DNA of 46,256 nucleotides from Oceanospirillaceae bacterium UBA7410 (GTDB lineage: Bacteria > Pseudomonadota > Gammaproteobacteria > Pseudomonadales > Balneatricaceae). A program made the position numbers and the translations under genes. The DNA lies in assembly GCA_002470565.1 (NCBI GenBank), contig DKMQ01000048.1, forward strand, positions 42,858 through 89,113, in the 5' to 3' direction. The notes below the pieces were generated by a model that saw nothing but the letters and a program-made list of their open reading frames with translations, searched no databases and was not told where the DNA came from. Shown here piece after piece: positions 27,833-36,830 of this stretch (positions within the stretch are counted from its first letter, which is position 1; each line of letters starts with the position of its first letter).

Positions 27833-28573
27833 ATGCTTCAAAAAAACTTCATAGATCACATGATGGACCATCAATCCATTCGTAAATTCACAGACCAAAC
27901 TGTCTCTCAAGAGATCATTAATACATGCATAAAAGCAGGCCAAGCTGCTGCCAGCTCAAGCTTTGTGCAGGTGACTAGTGTGATTCAGGTCAACTCCAAA
28001 AAAAGTCGCACTGCCTTAGCCATTGCCGCAGGCGGCCAGTCTTACGTAGAAAGCGCCGCTGTTTTTTTAGTCTTTTGTGCAGATCTGCAGCGTAATCAAC
28101 AAATATGCCTGCACCTGCAACATCAGATGCCTACTGGTTTTACAGAGCAAACGCTTATTGCCAGTGTAGATACCGCGCTATTTGCACAAAATGTGTTGCT
28201 CGCAGCCCAAAGCCTAGGTTTAGGTGGGGTTTTTATTGGTGGTTTGCGTAACCAACCAGCAGCTGTGACTAAGCTATTAAAATTACCTGAACAGGTATTC
28301 CCAATATTTGGCCTTTGCCTAGGGTATCCTGATCAAAATCCTGGACAAAAACCGCGCCTACCTCTGTCTATGGTACTTCATCAAGAACATTACTCAAACG
28401 ACAATTTGATTCACCTAAATGACTACGATCAGCAAATAAGTGAATATTATCAGCAGCGTAGCCAAGGAAAACTAAGCCTCAGCTTTAGTGAACATATCAT
28501 TAAAACTGTGGTGAAAGAAGCTAGACCCCATATGCTTCCTTACCTTCACACCCAAGGTTTTAGTACCCGCTAA
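27833..28573 (+). CDS. NfsA-family NADPH nitroreductase
   Basis: This is an FMN-dependent oxidoreductase of the NfsA/FRP group, which reduces nitroaromatics, quinones or flavins with NADPH in the cytoplasm. The FMN-binding start HQSIRKFTDQTVS is at residues 14-26, followed by AGQAAASSSFVQV near 37 and LGLGGVFIGGLRN near 133. The 246-residue length fits NfsA (240). Physiological substrate is unknown. It is divergent from the DnaT-like gene, with a gap under 100 bases, and convergent with the fumarase gene. Confidence 0.88.
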   Translation: MLQKNFIDHMMDHQSIRKFTDQTVSQEIINTCIKAGQAAASSSFVQVTSVIQVNSKKSRTALAIAAGGQSYVESAAVFLVFCADLQRNQQICLHLQHQMPTGFTEQTLIASVDTALFAQNVLLAAQSLGLGGVFIGGLRNQPAAVTKLLKLPEQVFPIFGLCLGYPDQNPGQKPRLPLSMVLHQEHYSNDNLIHLNDYDQQISEYYQQRSQGKLSLSFSEHIIKTVVKEARPHMLPYLHTQGFSTR

Positions 28574-28581
28574 GCGCGGGT
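28565..28581. terminator. Hairpin between nitroreductase and fumarase genes
   Basis: Six-base arms ACCCGC and GCGGGT surround a five-base loop that includes the nitroreductase stop codon. There is no T-run. It lies between two convergent genes and could act as a weak or factor-assisted terminator. Confidence 0.35.
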
Positions 28582-28604
28582 TACGCAATTTATATGATGT
28601 CATA

Positions 28605-30116
28605 TCAACTGATCTGACGGGCCTGAATAATATCGTACCATTGTGCAGGCCCAGTTTTATGTACCGAAGTACCTCCTGAATCAACGGCCACTGTTACTGG
28701 CATATCTTGCACGTCAAACTCATAGATTGCTTCCATACCTAGTTCTGCAAAAGCCACAACTTCAGCGCTTTTAATAGCCTTTGATACTAAATAAGCAGCG
28801 CCACCTACCGCCATTAAGTACACTGCTTTATGCGCCTTAATCGCATCAATGGCCAGCTGACCACGTTCGGCTTTACCAATCATGCCTAACAAGCCTGTTT
28901 TTTCTAACATAGCTCCTGTGAATTTATCCATGCGGGTTGCTGTGGTTGGCCCTGCAGGACCAACGGCCTCATCTCTTACTGGGTCTACTGGCCCCACGTA
29001 ATAAATAAATCGCCCTTTTAGATCAACAGGTAATGGTTCACCATTATCCATCATGTCTATCATTTTTTTATGCGCCGCATCTCTACCTGTCAACATTTTG
29101 CCTGAAAGCAACAAGGTTTCACCTGGCTGCCAAGTTAACACGTCAGCGGGTGTGATAGTGTCTAAGTTAACTTTGCGGGCACCAGCACCGGCATCCCATG
29201 CTATGTCAGGGTAGTCCGACAAACTGGGGGGAGTTTGCAGGCTAGGGCCACTGCCATCCAATACGAAATGAGCATGACGTGTAGCCGCACAATTTGGAAT
29301 CATACACACAGGTAAAGAGGCTGCGTGGGTAGGATAATCCATCACCTTGATATCCAACACAGTGGTTAAGCCACCCAAACCCTGGGCACCAATACCTAGA
29401 TTATTCACTGCATCAAACAATTCTAAACGTAGTTTTTCAGCAGTATTACTAGCACCACGAGCTTGGAGTTGCTGAATATCTACAGGATCCATTAATGACT
29501 TTTTTGCCATCAGTGCCGCTTTTTCTGCAGTACCACCTATGCCTATGCCCAGCATACCAGGAGGACACCAGCCAGCCCCCATTGTTGGCACAGTCTTTAA
29601 CACCCAGTCCACGATACTGTCTGATGGATTCAGCATGGCCATTTTGCTTTTATTTTCAGAGCCACCACCTTTGGCAGCTACCTGAATATCGACCCGATCT
29701 CCTTTAACAATAGAGGTGTGTATCACAGCTGGGGTATTGTCTTTAGTGTTAGTTCTAGTGCCTGCAGGGTCAGCTAAAATAGATGCACGTAGTTTGTTAT
29801 CTGGGTGTAGGTAGGCGCGCCTTACTCCTTCGTTTACCATGTCTTCTAAGCTAAGCTGCGCATCCCACTGCACGTCCATGCCTACTTCCACAAACACTGT
29901 CACAATACCCGTGTCCTGACACAAAGGGCGCTTACCTTGGGCACACATACGCGAGTTAATTAATATCTGTGCCATCGCATCTTTAGCTGCTTGAGACTCT
30001 TCTCGCAGATACGCTTCATGAACTGCGTGTATAAAATCTAATGGATGGTAGTAAGAAATAAACTGTAAAGCGTCTGCTACGCTATCAATTAAGTCGTCTT
30101 GGGCAATGATGGTCAT
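28605..30116 (-). CDS. Class I fumarate hydratase, iron-sulfur type
   Basis: This enzyme interconverts fumarate and malate in the TCA cycle using a 4Fe-4S cluster whose free iron binds substrate. Candidate cluster Cys are C66 (RPLCQDTG), C184 (GWCPPG) and C276 (IPNCAATRHAHF); their spacing is close to the E. coli class I pattern. The C-terminal beta domain contains GKMLTGRDAAHKKM near residue 343 and the AVGPAGPTTATRMD stretch near 394. Length is 503 residues, as in Pseudomonas-type single-chain class I fumarases. Divergent from the aldehyde dehydrogenase operon. Confidence 0.95.
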   Translation of the reverse strand: MTIIAQDDLIDSVADALQFISYYHPLDFIHAVHEAYLREESQAAKDAMAQILINSRMCAQGKRPLCQDTGIVTVFVEVGMDVQWDAQLSLEDMVNEGVRRAYLHPDNKLRASILADPAGTRTNTKDNTPAVIHTSIVKGDRVDIQVAAKGGGSENKSKMAMLNPSDSIVDWVLKTVPTMGAGWCPPGMLGIGIGGTAEKAALMAKKSLMDPVDIQQLQARGASNTAEKLRLELFDAVNNLGIGAQGLGGLTTVLDIKVMDYPTHAASLPVCMIPNCAATRHAHFVLDGSGPSLQTPPSLSDYPDIAWDAGAGARKVNLDTITPADVLTWQPGETLLLSGKMLTGRDAAHKKMIDMMDNGEPLPVDLKGRFIYYVGPVDPVRDEAVGPAGPTTATRMDKFTGAMLEKTGLLGMIGKAERGQLAIDAIKAHKAVYLMAVGGAAYLVSKAIKSAEVVAFAELGMEAIYEFDVQDMPVTVAVDSGGTSVHKTGPAQWYDIIQARQIS

Positions 30117-30261
30117 GGTAGGGTCCTTATTTGGCCAAAATAGATAACCTATTGTAACCCGTTATAGTGTTCAACTCAGCTCTTAGTTCACATAGTCAGC
30201 TCCTAAGCGCAATTATGTGGGTTATACCCGCCATGAATACTAGTCGATAGTTTTTACAAAC

Positions 30262-30275
30262 CATTGCATGCAATG
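30262..30275. promoter_or_regulatory. Perfect 14-base palindrome upstream of the phosphonate operon
   Basis: CATTGCATGCAATG reads the same on both strands. It lies in the 218-base gap between the divergent fumarase and aldehyde dehydrogenase genes, 60 bases before the latter. It has the form of a dimeric regulator site; the regulator is unknown and none is encoded next to it. Confidence 0.45.
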
Positions 30276-30334
30276 CAGCCTTAGCTTTATGATTCAGTAA
30301 GTATTTAAATATCTTCACGTCAGATCATTGATTT

Positions 30335-31759
30335 ATGAAAAAGCCTCATTATCCAGCACCTGTGACAGCACAAGAATTACACAATGTTCTAGATGCACAA
30401 ACCCAAGCCTACTATACCCAAGGCATTCCAAGCTTAGAGCAACGCTTAAGTAACTTGGATACTTTGTTTGATATTCTAAAAAATAATCAACAGGCTATTG
30501 CACAGGCGATTTCAAATGACTTTGGCCATCGGGCCCATCAAGAAACCCAACTGGCCGAACTGTTTTTGTGTCTTGATGGTATTCGGTATGTACGTAAGCG
30601 TTTAAAGAAATGGATGCGCCCACAAAAACGTTCAGTGTCTATTTGGCTTTTGGGATCTAGTAATACAGTTATTCCACAACCTTTAGGTGTGGTGGGCATC
30701 GTAGTACCTTGGAACTATCCATTGTTTTTATGCATCAGCCCATTGATTTGTGCCCTTGCAGCAGGTAATCGTTGCATGATAAAAATGGCTGCAAATTCTA
30801 GCGGCCTAAGCCATTTACTACACACTTTATTTGCCGAAAAATTTCCCCAGGAAATGCTCACTATTGTGCAAGGTGCAAAAGGCTCAGATTTTTCATCTTT
30901 GCCTTTTGACCATTTGGTTTTTACAGGCTCTAGCAACACAGGCCGCCAAGTAATGCGCGCCGCAGCAGACAACTTAACCCCTGTGACCTTAGAGTTAGGT
31001 GGAAAATCTCCCACCATTATTGCACCAGACTATTCAATTGCTAAAGCAGCAAAACGATTGTTATTTGCAAAGTTTTTAAACGCTGGCCAAACCTGTGTAG
31101 CCCCAGATTATGTTTTTGTTCCTGAAGGTAAAGTAGATGAATTTATCACTGCAGCAAAAGCTATTGTGGCTGAGCGTTATCCAAATATAGAAAACAAAGA
31201 CTATACCTCCATCATTGATGACACAGCTTACTTGCGGCTTAAAGGAACTCTTGCTGAGGCTCTTGGACAAGGCGCCATCGCCACAACTTTAGTGCCAAAC
31301 AGCATCGCAAATGACATTACACGAAAGTTCCCCCCCACCCTACTCACTGGTGTCACAGACACCATGGGCGTGATGCAAGAAGAAATATTTGGCCCCATAC
31401 TGCCTATCATGACCTATCACCACATAGACCAAGTATTAGAGTATATCCATCACAGAGATAGGCCATTAGCTTTATATTTATTTAGTGATGACAAAAAGAC
31501 ACAAGAAAAAGTGATTAGAAAAACAAGATCTGGTGGTGTGTGCCTGAACGACACCGCACTTCATGTGGGTCAGCAGGATATGCCCTTTGGGGGGGTTGGT
31601 GAAAGTGGCATGGGGCAATATCATGGTGTAGAAGGGTTTTTGACTATGAGTAAACTTAGGCCCATTTTTAAACAGGCGCGTTACCCATCTTTGTCTTTAA
31701 TGTACCCACCTTACGGTAAAACATTCGATAAGATAATCAAGATAATGTTAAGGCTATAA
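30335..31759 (+). CDS. Aldehyde dehydrogenase, class-3/coniferyl-aldehyde type
   Basis: This is a NAD(P)-dependent aldehyde dehydrogenase of the class-3-like group that includes coniferyl aldehyde dehydrogenases. The general base is E220 in TLELGGKSP and the nucleophile is C254 in GQTCVAP; the cofactor segment VVPWNYPL is near 123. The hydrophobic-basic C-terminus is typical of the group. Length is 474 residues. It is the first gene of a probable operon with the FAD oxidoreductase (28 bases on), TmpA-like and TmpB-like genes, so an aldehyde formed in aminophosphonate or methylamine breakdown is a reasonable substrate guess. Coniferyl aldehyde itself has no contextual support. Confidence 0.88.
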   Translation: MKKPHYPAPVTAQELHNVLDAQTQAYYTQGIPSLEQRLSNLDTLFDILKNNQQAIAQAISNDFGHRAHQETQLAELFLCLDGIRYVRKRLKKWMRPQKRSVSIWLLGSSNTVIPQPLGVVGIVVPWNYPLFLCISPLICALAAGNRCMIKMAANSSGLSHLLHTLFAEKFPQEMLTIVQGAKGSDFSSLPFDHLVFTGSSNTGRQVMRAAADNLTPVTLELGGKSPTIIAPDYSIAKAAKRLLFAKFLNAGQTCVAPDYVFVPEGKVDEFITAAKAIVAERYPNIENKDYTSIIDDTAYLRLKGTLAEALGQGAIATTLVPNSIANDITRKFPPTLLTGVTDTMGVMQEEIFGPILPIMTYHHIDQVLEYIHHRDRPLALYLFSDDKKTQEKVIRKTRSGGVCLNDTALHVGQQDMPFGGVGESGMGQYHGVEGFLTMSKLRPIFKQARYPSLSLMYPPYGKTFDKIIKIMLRL

Positions 31760-31787
31760 ACCTTTATCAAAGAGAGTTTTGATTACC

Positions 31788-33056
31788 ATGAAAATAGCTC
31801 ATCACAGCCTCTGGCAAACAGACACTAGGGAAAGTATTGTAGATAAACCACTTAGCAGCCATGAACACTGCGATCTTGTGGTCATAGGCGCCGGCTACAG
31901 TGGCCTAAGCGCTGCTCTTCATGCTGCACAACAAGGCATGAGCGTGCGAGTATTAGAAGCTAAGACAATAGGCTATGGCGGTTCAGGTCGAAATGTTGGT
32001 TTAGTAAATGCAGGTTTATGGACGCCTCCTGATGACGTGGAAAAAACCTTAGGTAAGGCCGCAGGAACTATTCTAAACAAAGCCCTCGCGAAAGCGCCAG
32101 AGCTTGTATTCTCGCTCATTAAAAAACATCAAATCAACTGTGATGGACTGCGCAACGGCACACTGCATTGCGCATCAGATAAGGCTGGATTAAAGCAGCT
32201 CAAAGCCCGCCTTACCCAACAAATAGCGCGCAATGCACCCGTAGAGTTATTAAGTTCTTTAGAGACTCGCCAGCGCACCGGCTCAACAAAATTCTTAGGT
32301 TCCCTGTTAGACCATAGGGCGGGCACAATACAACCATTAAACTATGCATTAGGCTTAGCAAAGGCAGCCACCAACGCTTCGGCCATCATCCACGCCCATT
32401 GCCCTGCCCTGACTTGCCAACATAATGGGCGCAGCTGGGTAGTTAATACTGCCTATGGCTGCATTAGCGCAGATAAGCTGATCCATGCTACTAACGCTTA
32501 TGACTCCACTGACGTGTCTCATCAAACGTTCACTAAAGCGCATTACATTCAGTTTGCCACCCAACCTTTAACACAAACACAAAGAGCACTAATTTTACCA
32601 AACGGTGAAGGCTGTTGGGACACTAATCAAGTGATGTCATCGTTTAGAATGGATAACAACGCAAGGCTAATTATTGGAGGCTTGGGTTCATTAGATAATC
32701 GCGGAAAAAACACACAGATTAATTGGGCTTACCGAAAGCTCAATGCTTTATTCCCACACATTAAAAATGTTGATTTTGACTACATGTGGGATGGACAAAT
32801 TGCCATGACATCAGACTATCTGCCAAAAATAACCAAAATTGGCACCCAAGGCATTCGTCTTTATGGCTACAGTGGTCGAGGTATTGGGCCTGGCACCCTA
32901 TTTGGTAAAGCCGCTGCACAGTGGGCCTCTTCAGGAGAGGAAAGTGAACTCCCCGTGTGTGTTACAGCACCCATATTTGAAAAACATACCCAATTACGAG
33001 CCACTTATTTTGATATGGGAGCTACACTTAATCATTGGCTAAGCTGTAGGTTTTAA
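31788..33056 (+). CDS. FAD-dependent oxidoreductase (DadA/PuuB-like)
   Basis: This is a D-amino-acid-oxidase-fold flavoprotein of the group with gamma-glutamylputrescine oxidase and glycine/sarcosine oxidases, which oxidise a C-N bond to an imine. The dinucleotide motif GAGYSG is at residues 34-39, GYGGSGRNVGLVNAGLW follows near 64-80, and the C-terminal FAD contact GYSGRGIGPG is near 360-370. ATG 31788 gives 422 residues; an upstream TTG is less likely. Related flavoenzymes lie beside phosphonate genes and act on aminoethylphosphonate or its N-methyl forms, so its place between an aldehyde dehydrogenase and a TmpAB-like pair suggests that role. Substrate is inferred only. Confidence 0.82.
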   Translation: MKIAHHSLWQTDTRESIVDKPLSSHEHCDLVVIGAGYSGLSAALHAAQQGMSVRVLEAKTIGYGGSGRNVGLVNAGLWTPPDDVEKTLGKAAGTILNKALAKAPELVFSLIKKHQINCDGLRNGTLHCASDKAGLKQLKARLTQQIARNAPVELLSSLETRQRTGSTKFLGSLLDHRAGTIQPLNYALGLAKAATNASAIIHAHCPALTCQHNGRSWVVNTAYGCISADKLIHATNAYDSTDVSHQTFTKAHYIQFATQPLTQTQRALILPNGEGCWDTNQVMSSFRMDNNARLIIGGLGSLDNRGKNTQINWAYRKLNALFPHIKNVDFDYMWDGQIAMTSDYLPKITKIGTQGIRLYGYSGRGIGPGTLFGKAAAQWASSGEESELPVCVTAPIFEKHTQLRATYFDMGATLNHWLSCRF

Positions 33057-33106
33057 ACTTCACTCAAGTGAATCTGAATTTCAATAAATACAAATATAGG
33101 TCGTGT

Positions 33107-34252
33107 ATGAATACTGTCACTATTGCCCCCAAGGGCGACTTTATTAGTCTCACTATTATAGGCCACACTTCCCGTTTTCATGCGATATGGTTAAGAGATA
33201 ATGCCTTAGACAAAGACACTAGAAGCAAGGGCAACGGACAACGCCTAATCGCTTTGCAAGATATACATAAAAGCACTTATGTAAGCCATGTGCAGCTGCA
33301 TCCTCACTCACTAACAATTACCTTCATGCCAGAAAATAAACGCATAGATTATCCCTTAGGCTGGCTGCTGAACCATGCCTATGACAAGCCGTGCATACAA
33401 GGTAAAGGCTGGCACAAGCCCACACAAACCTTATGGAATAGTAGTTTGATGGGGAATCTACCTGAAGAAGATTTTGATAGGGTTTCTACCTCCACTCAAG
33501 CACTACACGCATGGCTTGGCAGCATTGCCCGTTTTGGCTTTGCCAAGCTTAATAATGGCCCAGTAAAAGCCATGGCACTAACCCAAGTAGTGGATTTATT
33601 TGGTCATCTACGCGAAACCAACTATGGAAAAATATTTGAAGTACAAGTAGAGGAAAAGCCCACCAACCTTGCCTTTACAGGCTTGGCCTTACAAGCCCAT
33701 ACAGACAACCCTTATCGTGACCCAGTGCCTACTATTCAAGTACTCTACTGCTTAGAAAGCTCAGCACCAGGGGGTGACAATGTTTTAGTAGACGGGTTTA
33801 TGGCGGCCACCCAATTACAAAAAGAAGACCCCCACGGGTTTGATTTACTCAGCCGTTACTGCGCACGTTTTGAATATGCTGGCGAAGAAGATGTATGTTT
33901 GCAATCTAAACGTCCAATAATTGAGCTAACCCCAGATGGTCAGCTACAAGGCATCCGTTTTAATAATCGATCAGCTGCGCCCTTTACCGACATTCCGTTT
34001 GAGCATATGGCGCACTACTACGATGCTTACAGGCGCTTGGGTGAGATTATTAACGACCCTTTGTTAGAAGTAGGCTTTAGGCTTAACCCAGGTGATTGTT
34101 TTGTAATAGATAACACCCGTGTATTACATGCACGTAAGGCGTTTTCAGGATCTGGCACACGCTGGCTACAGGGCTGTTATGCCGATATGGACGGCTTACT
34201 CTCGCGCCTAGCCGTGCTTAATAAAATGTATAAAAACACCTTAAAGGATTAG
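33107..34252 (+). CDS. TmpA-like 2-oxoglutarate dioxygenase
   Basis: This is a non-heme iron, 2-oxoglutarate-dependent oxygenase of the gamma-butyrobetaine-hydroxylase branch of the TauD superfamily. TmpA of this branch hydroxylates carbon 1 of 2-(trimethylamino)ethylphosphonate. The N-terminal domain begins RFHAIWLRDNALD (residues 23-35); the zinc-binding cysteines usual in carnitine-pathway enzymes are missing there. Iron ligands are H198 and D200 in QAHTDNP and H341 in TRVLHARKAF. ATG 33107 gives 381 residues; a GTG 13 codons upstream is less likely. The TmpB/PhnZ-like gene follows after 9 bases. Carnitine biosynthesis is the alternative, but the partner gene argues against it. Confidence 0.75.
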   Translation: MNTVTIAPKGDFISLTIIGHTSRFHAIWLRDNALDKDTRSKGNGQRLIALQDIHKSTYVSHVQLHPHSLTITFMPENKRIDYPLGWLLNHAYDKPCIQGKGWHKPTQTLWNSSLMGNLPEEDFDRVSTSTQALHAWLGSIARFGFAKLNNGPVKAMALTQVVDLFGHLRETNYGKIFEVQVEEKPTNLAFTGLALQAHTDNPYRDPVPTIQVLYCLESSAPGGDNVLVDGFMAATQLQKEDPHGFDLLSRYCARFEYAGEEDVCLQSKRPIIELTPDGQLQGIRFNNRSAAPFTDIPFEHMAHYYDAYRRLGEIINDPLLEVGFRLNPGDCFVIDNTRVLHARKAFSGSGTRWLQGCYADMDGLLSRLAVLNKMYKNTLKD

Positions 34253-34261
34253 GAGCGGACA

Positions 34262-34852
34262 ATGGAAAGTGAGTTTAAAACAATTACATCTGACACTGTC
34301 GTTGATTACTTATCCCATATCTTTGAACACAGTGGCGCTCAAGAATACCTAGGTGAACCTGTCACTATGGCACAGCACATGTTGCAAGCAGCCTCACTGG
34401 CTCAGCACCAAGGTTGCTCAGATGAAGTCATCGCCGCAGCCCTTTTACATGACATTGGCCATTTCACTAATGACTTTGGCACTTTTTCTATGGAGGACAC
34501 ACACGATCTAAAGCATGAAAGTTATGGGAGCAAAGTGCTTGCACCATGGTTTCCAGAAATAGTTACCCAATGTGTGCGTTATCACGTAGCTGCAAAACGC
34601 TACCTTTGTGCTACAAGGTCAGCCTATTTTTCACAACTTAGTGCAGCTTCAGTGCATTCATTGGAACTACAAGGTGGGCCCATGAACACTGATGAAGTGG
34701 CAAGCTTTGAACTAAACCCTTACTTAGAAGATATTATACAAGTGCGCTTAGTGGATGATGCAGGCAAAGTAGCTGATATGAAAACATATCCCTTTGCCCA
34801 CTTCAAAGCTCTACTGCAAACACTGGTGGATAACCACGCCAATCGTCATTAG
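34262..34852 (+). CDS. TmpB/PhnZ-like HD-domain diiron oxygenase
   Basis: This HD-fold protein is probably an oxygenase, not a phosphohydrolase. In PhnZ and TmpB a mixed-valent diiron centre cleaves the C-P bond of a 1-hydroxyphosphonate with O2, giving a carboxylate and phosphate. Expected ligands are visible: H39, H63-D64 and H67 (LLHDIGH), H85, H108 and a late Asp (D165 or D166). The residues that separate oxygenases from ordinary HD enzymes are also present: Y29 and E32 in EYLGE, and K112 in HVAAKRY. The ELQGGPM motif near 135 matches PhnZ. Length is 196 residues; AGGAG lies six bases before the ATG. Its stop overlaps convergent prpE by 4 bases. Confidence 0.8.
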   Translation: MESEFKTITSDTVVDYLSHIFEHSGAQEYLGEPVTMAQHMLQAASLAQHQGCSDEVIAAALLHDIGHFTNDFGTFSMEDTHDLKHESYGSKVLAPWFPEIVTQCVRYHVAAKRYLCATRSAYFSQLSAASVHSLELQGGPMNTDEVASFELNPYLEDIIQVRLVDDAGKVADMKTYPFAHFKALLQTLVDNHANRH

Positions 34853-36723
34853 TTTCGCACTAGCGCACTAATCTCATCCAAACTTGCAGGATCATCAATG
34901 GTAGAAGGCACTACATAGTCTTCACCATTAGCAATATTACGAATAATTTTACGCAAAATTTTACCTGAGCGGGTTTTGGGTAACCGCGACACTATGTGTG
35001 CACTCTTTAACACCGCGATAGGGCCTATAGTTTTACGTAGCATAGCTGCAATATCTTTGCCTAGCTGCACCTCATCAATTTGCGCTCCGTCTTTAAGCAA
35101 TACCAAAGCCATGGGTAACTGACCCTTTAGCTCATCTTGCACACCTACTACAGCACATTCAGCCACCATGGTATGGGCGCCGACTACCTCTTCCATTTCT
35201 CCAGTCGATAATCGATGACCAGCAATGTTAATCACGTCATCCGTGCGGCCCATAATAAACACATACCCATCCTCATCACGATAACCCCCATCACCAGAGC
35301 TAAAAAAGCCTGGAAACTCTGTTAGATAGGAATCTTTAAGACGGTTTTCATCACCCCAAATACCTACCAAACAGCCTGGTGGCAAAGGTAATTTAAGTAC
35401 GATGTTACCTTTTTGATTATTACCAAGCTCTTCGTATTCATCAGATAAAATGCGTAAATCATAACCTGCTATCACCACTGCAGAAGAGCCAGGTTTGGCT
35501 GGTAAGTTATCTAATCCAACCGGGTTAGCACAAATAGACCAGCCCGTTTCTGTTTGCCACCAATGATCTACCACAGGCCTGCCAATGGTCTCTAGGGCCC
35601 AATCATAGGTAGGTGGATCTAGGCGCTCACCCGCCATAAATACAGTTTCTAAGCTGCTAATGTCATATTTTTTAAGCAGCTGCCCTGTAGGGTCTTCTTT
35701 TTTAATAGCACGAAAAGCAGTAGGAGCAGAAAAAACAGCTTTGACTTTATACTCTTCTATCATGCGCCAAAAAGCTCCTGCATCAGGAGTCATTACAGGT
35801 TTTCCCTCATACAAAATAGAGGTACATCCTGCAAAAAGAGGGCCATAAACAATATAAGAGTGCCCTACCACCCAGCCCACATCAGAGGCAGCCCAAAATA
35901 CATCGCCAGCCCGCATGTTATAAATGGCTTTCATACTGTAGTTCAGTGCCACAGCATGACCCCCATTATCACGCACTACACCCTTAGGTTTGCCTGTAGT
36001 GCCTGAGGTATAAAGAATATATAAAGGGTCTGTGGCCTTCACTGGCACAGCTTCCACAGGCTCAGCTTTTGCCATCAGCTCTAACCAATCATGATCTCTG
36101 CCTGCTTGTAATGTAGCCTGCAACTGTGGCCTTTGTAATATTATGACACTACTTACTTGATGCGTTGCTATCTCTAGGGCCTCATCAAGTAGAGGCTTAT
36201 AAGCAATGACTTTAGCCACTTCAATGCCGCAAGATGCACTAATGATAGCAGTAGGTTTTGCATCATCAATACGCACAGCTAGCTCAGCTGCTGCAAAGCC
36301 ACCAAATACCACCGAGTGCACCGCACCTATACGTGCACAAGCAAGCATGGCAATGGCCGCTTCCATCACCATAGGCATATATATCACTACGCGATCACCC
36401 TTAGCCACCCCTTGCTGGGTTAAGACACCACCAAAAAGAGCTACTTGCGCCAATAGCTGGCTATAGGTGAGGCTAGACTTACTACCCGTCACTGGAGAAT
36501 CATAATGTATAGCAACTTGGTCACCACGGCCATTATTAACATGATGATCCAGTGCCATGTAGCTTGTGTTCATCACACCATCACCAAACCATCGTCCAGT
36601 AGCCAATTCGCTAGTATCCACTGCTTGAGTTGGCGTGTTAAACCAAGACAGACGTTGCGCCTGCTGCAGCCAAAAAGCTGCTGGATTGGTAAGGGCCTGT
36701 TTATACGAAGCGGCATAGGTCAT
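34849..36723 (-). CDS. prpE: Propionyl-CoA synthetase
   Basis: PrpE is an AMP-forming acyl-CoA synthetase that activates propionate and, in some marine bacteria, acrylate from DMSP cleavage. The 624-residue product has the N-terminal PrpE start, the ATP-binding TSGTTGKPKGV near residue 238 followed by RDNGGH typical of PrpE, and the catalytic lysine K588 in TRSGKILRK, which is also the acetylation-controlled site in this family. It lies alone on the minus strand between the TmpAB-like operon and a photolyase-related gene, with dddP nearby. No prpBCD or acuI is in the window. Acetyl-CoA synthetase is the alternative but fits less well. Confidence 0.92.
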   Translation of the reverse strand: MTYAASYKQALTNPAAFWLQQAQRLSWFNTPTQAVDTSELATGRWFGDGVMNTSYMALDHHVNNGRGDQVAIHYDSPVTGSKSSLTYSQLLAQVALFGGVLTQQGVAKGDRVVIYMPMVMEAAIAMLACARIGAVHSVVFGGFAAAELAVRIDDAKPTAIISASCGIEVAKVIAYKPLLDEALEIATHQVSSVIILQRPQLQATLQAGRDHDWLELMAKAEPVEAVPVKATDPLYILYTSGTTGKPKGVVRDNGGHAVALNYSMKAIYNMRAGDVFWAASDVGWVVGHSYIVYGPLFAGCTSILYEGKPVMTPDAGAFWRMIEEYKVKAVFSAPTAFRAIKKEDPTGQLLKKYDISSLETVFMAGERLDPPTYDWALETIGRPVVDHWWQTETGWSICANPVGLDNLPAKPGSSAVVIAGYDLRILSDEYEELGNNQKGNIVLKLPLPPGCLVGIWGDENRLKDSYLTEFPGFFSSGDGGYRDEDGYVFIMGRTDDVINIAGHRLSTGEMEEVVGAHTMVAECAVVGVQDELKGQLPMALVLLKDGAQIDEVQLGKDIAAMLRKTIGPIAVLKSAHIVSRLPKTRSGKILRKIIRNIANGEDYVVPSTIDDPASLDEISALVRN

Positions 36724-36830
36724 AAGATCATACTCAGTCTGTCAAAAAAATTAGTGTGCCATCATAACCTAGGCACAAAGAAATTAAACTAAGACATTGG
36801 AGTAAGAGATTAAGACAGCAAGAGTTAGCT

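Noticed and set aside
34262..34852. Generic HD phosphohydrolase
   Set aside because: The extra Tyr/Glu (Y29, E32) and K112 plus the QGGPM motif fit the PhnZ/TmpB oxygenases, which ordinary HD phosphohydrolases lack.
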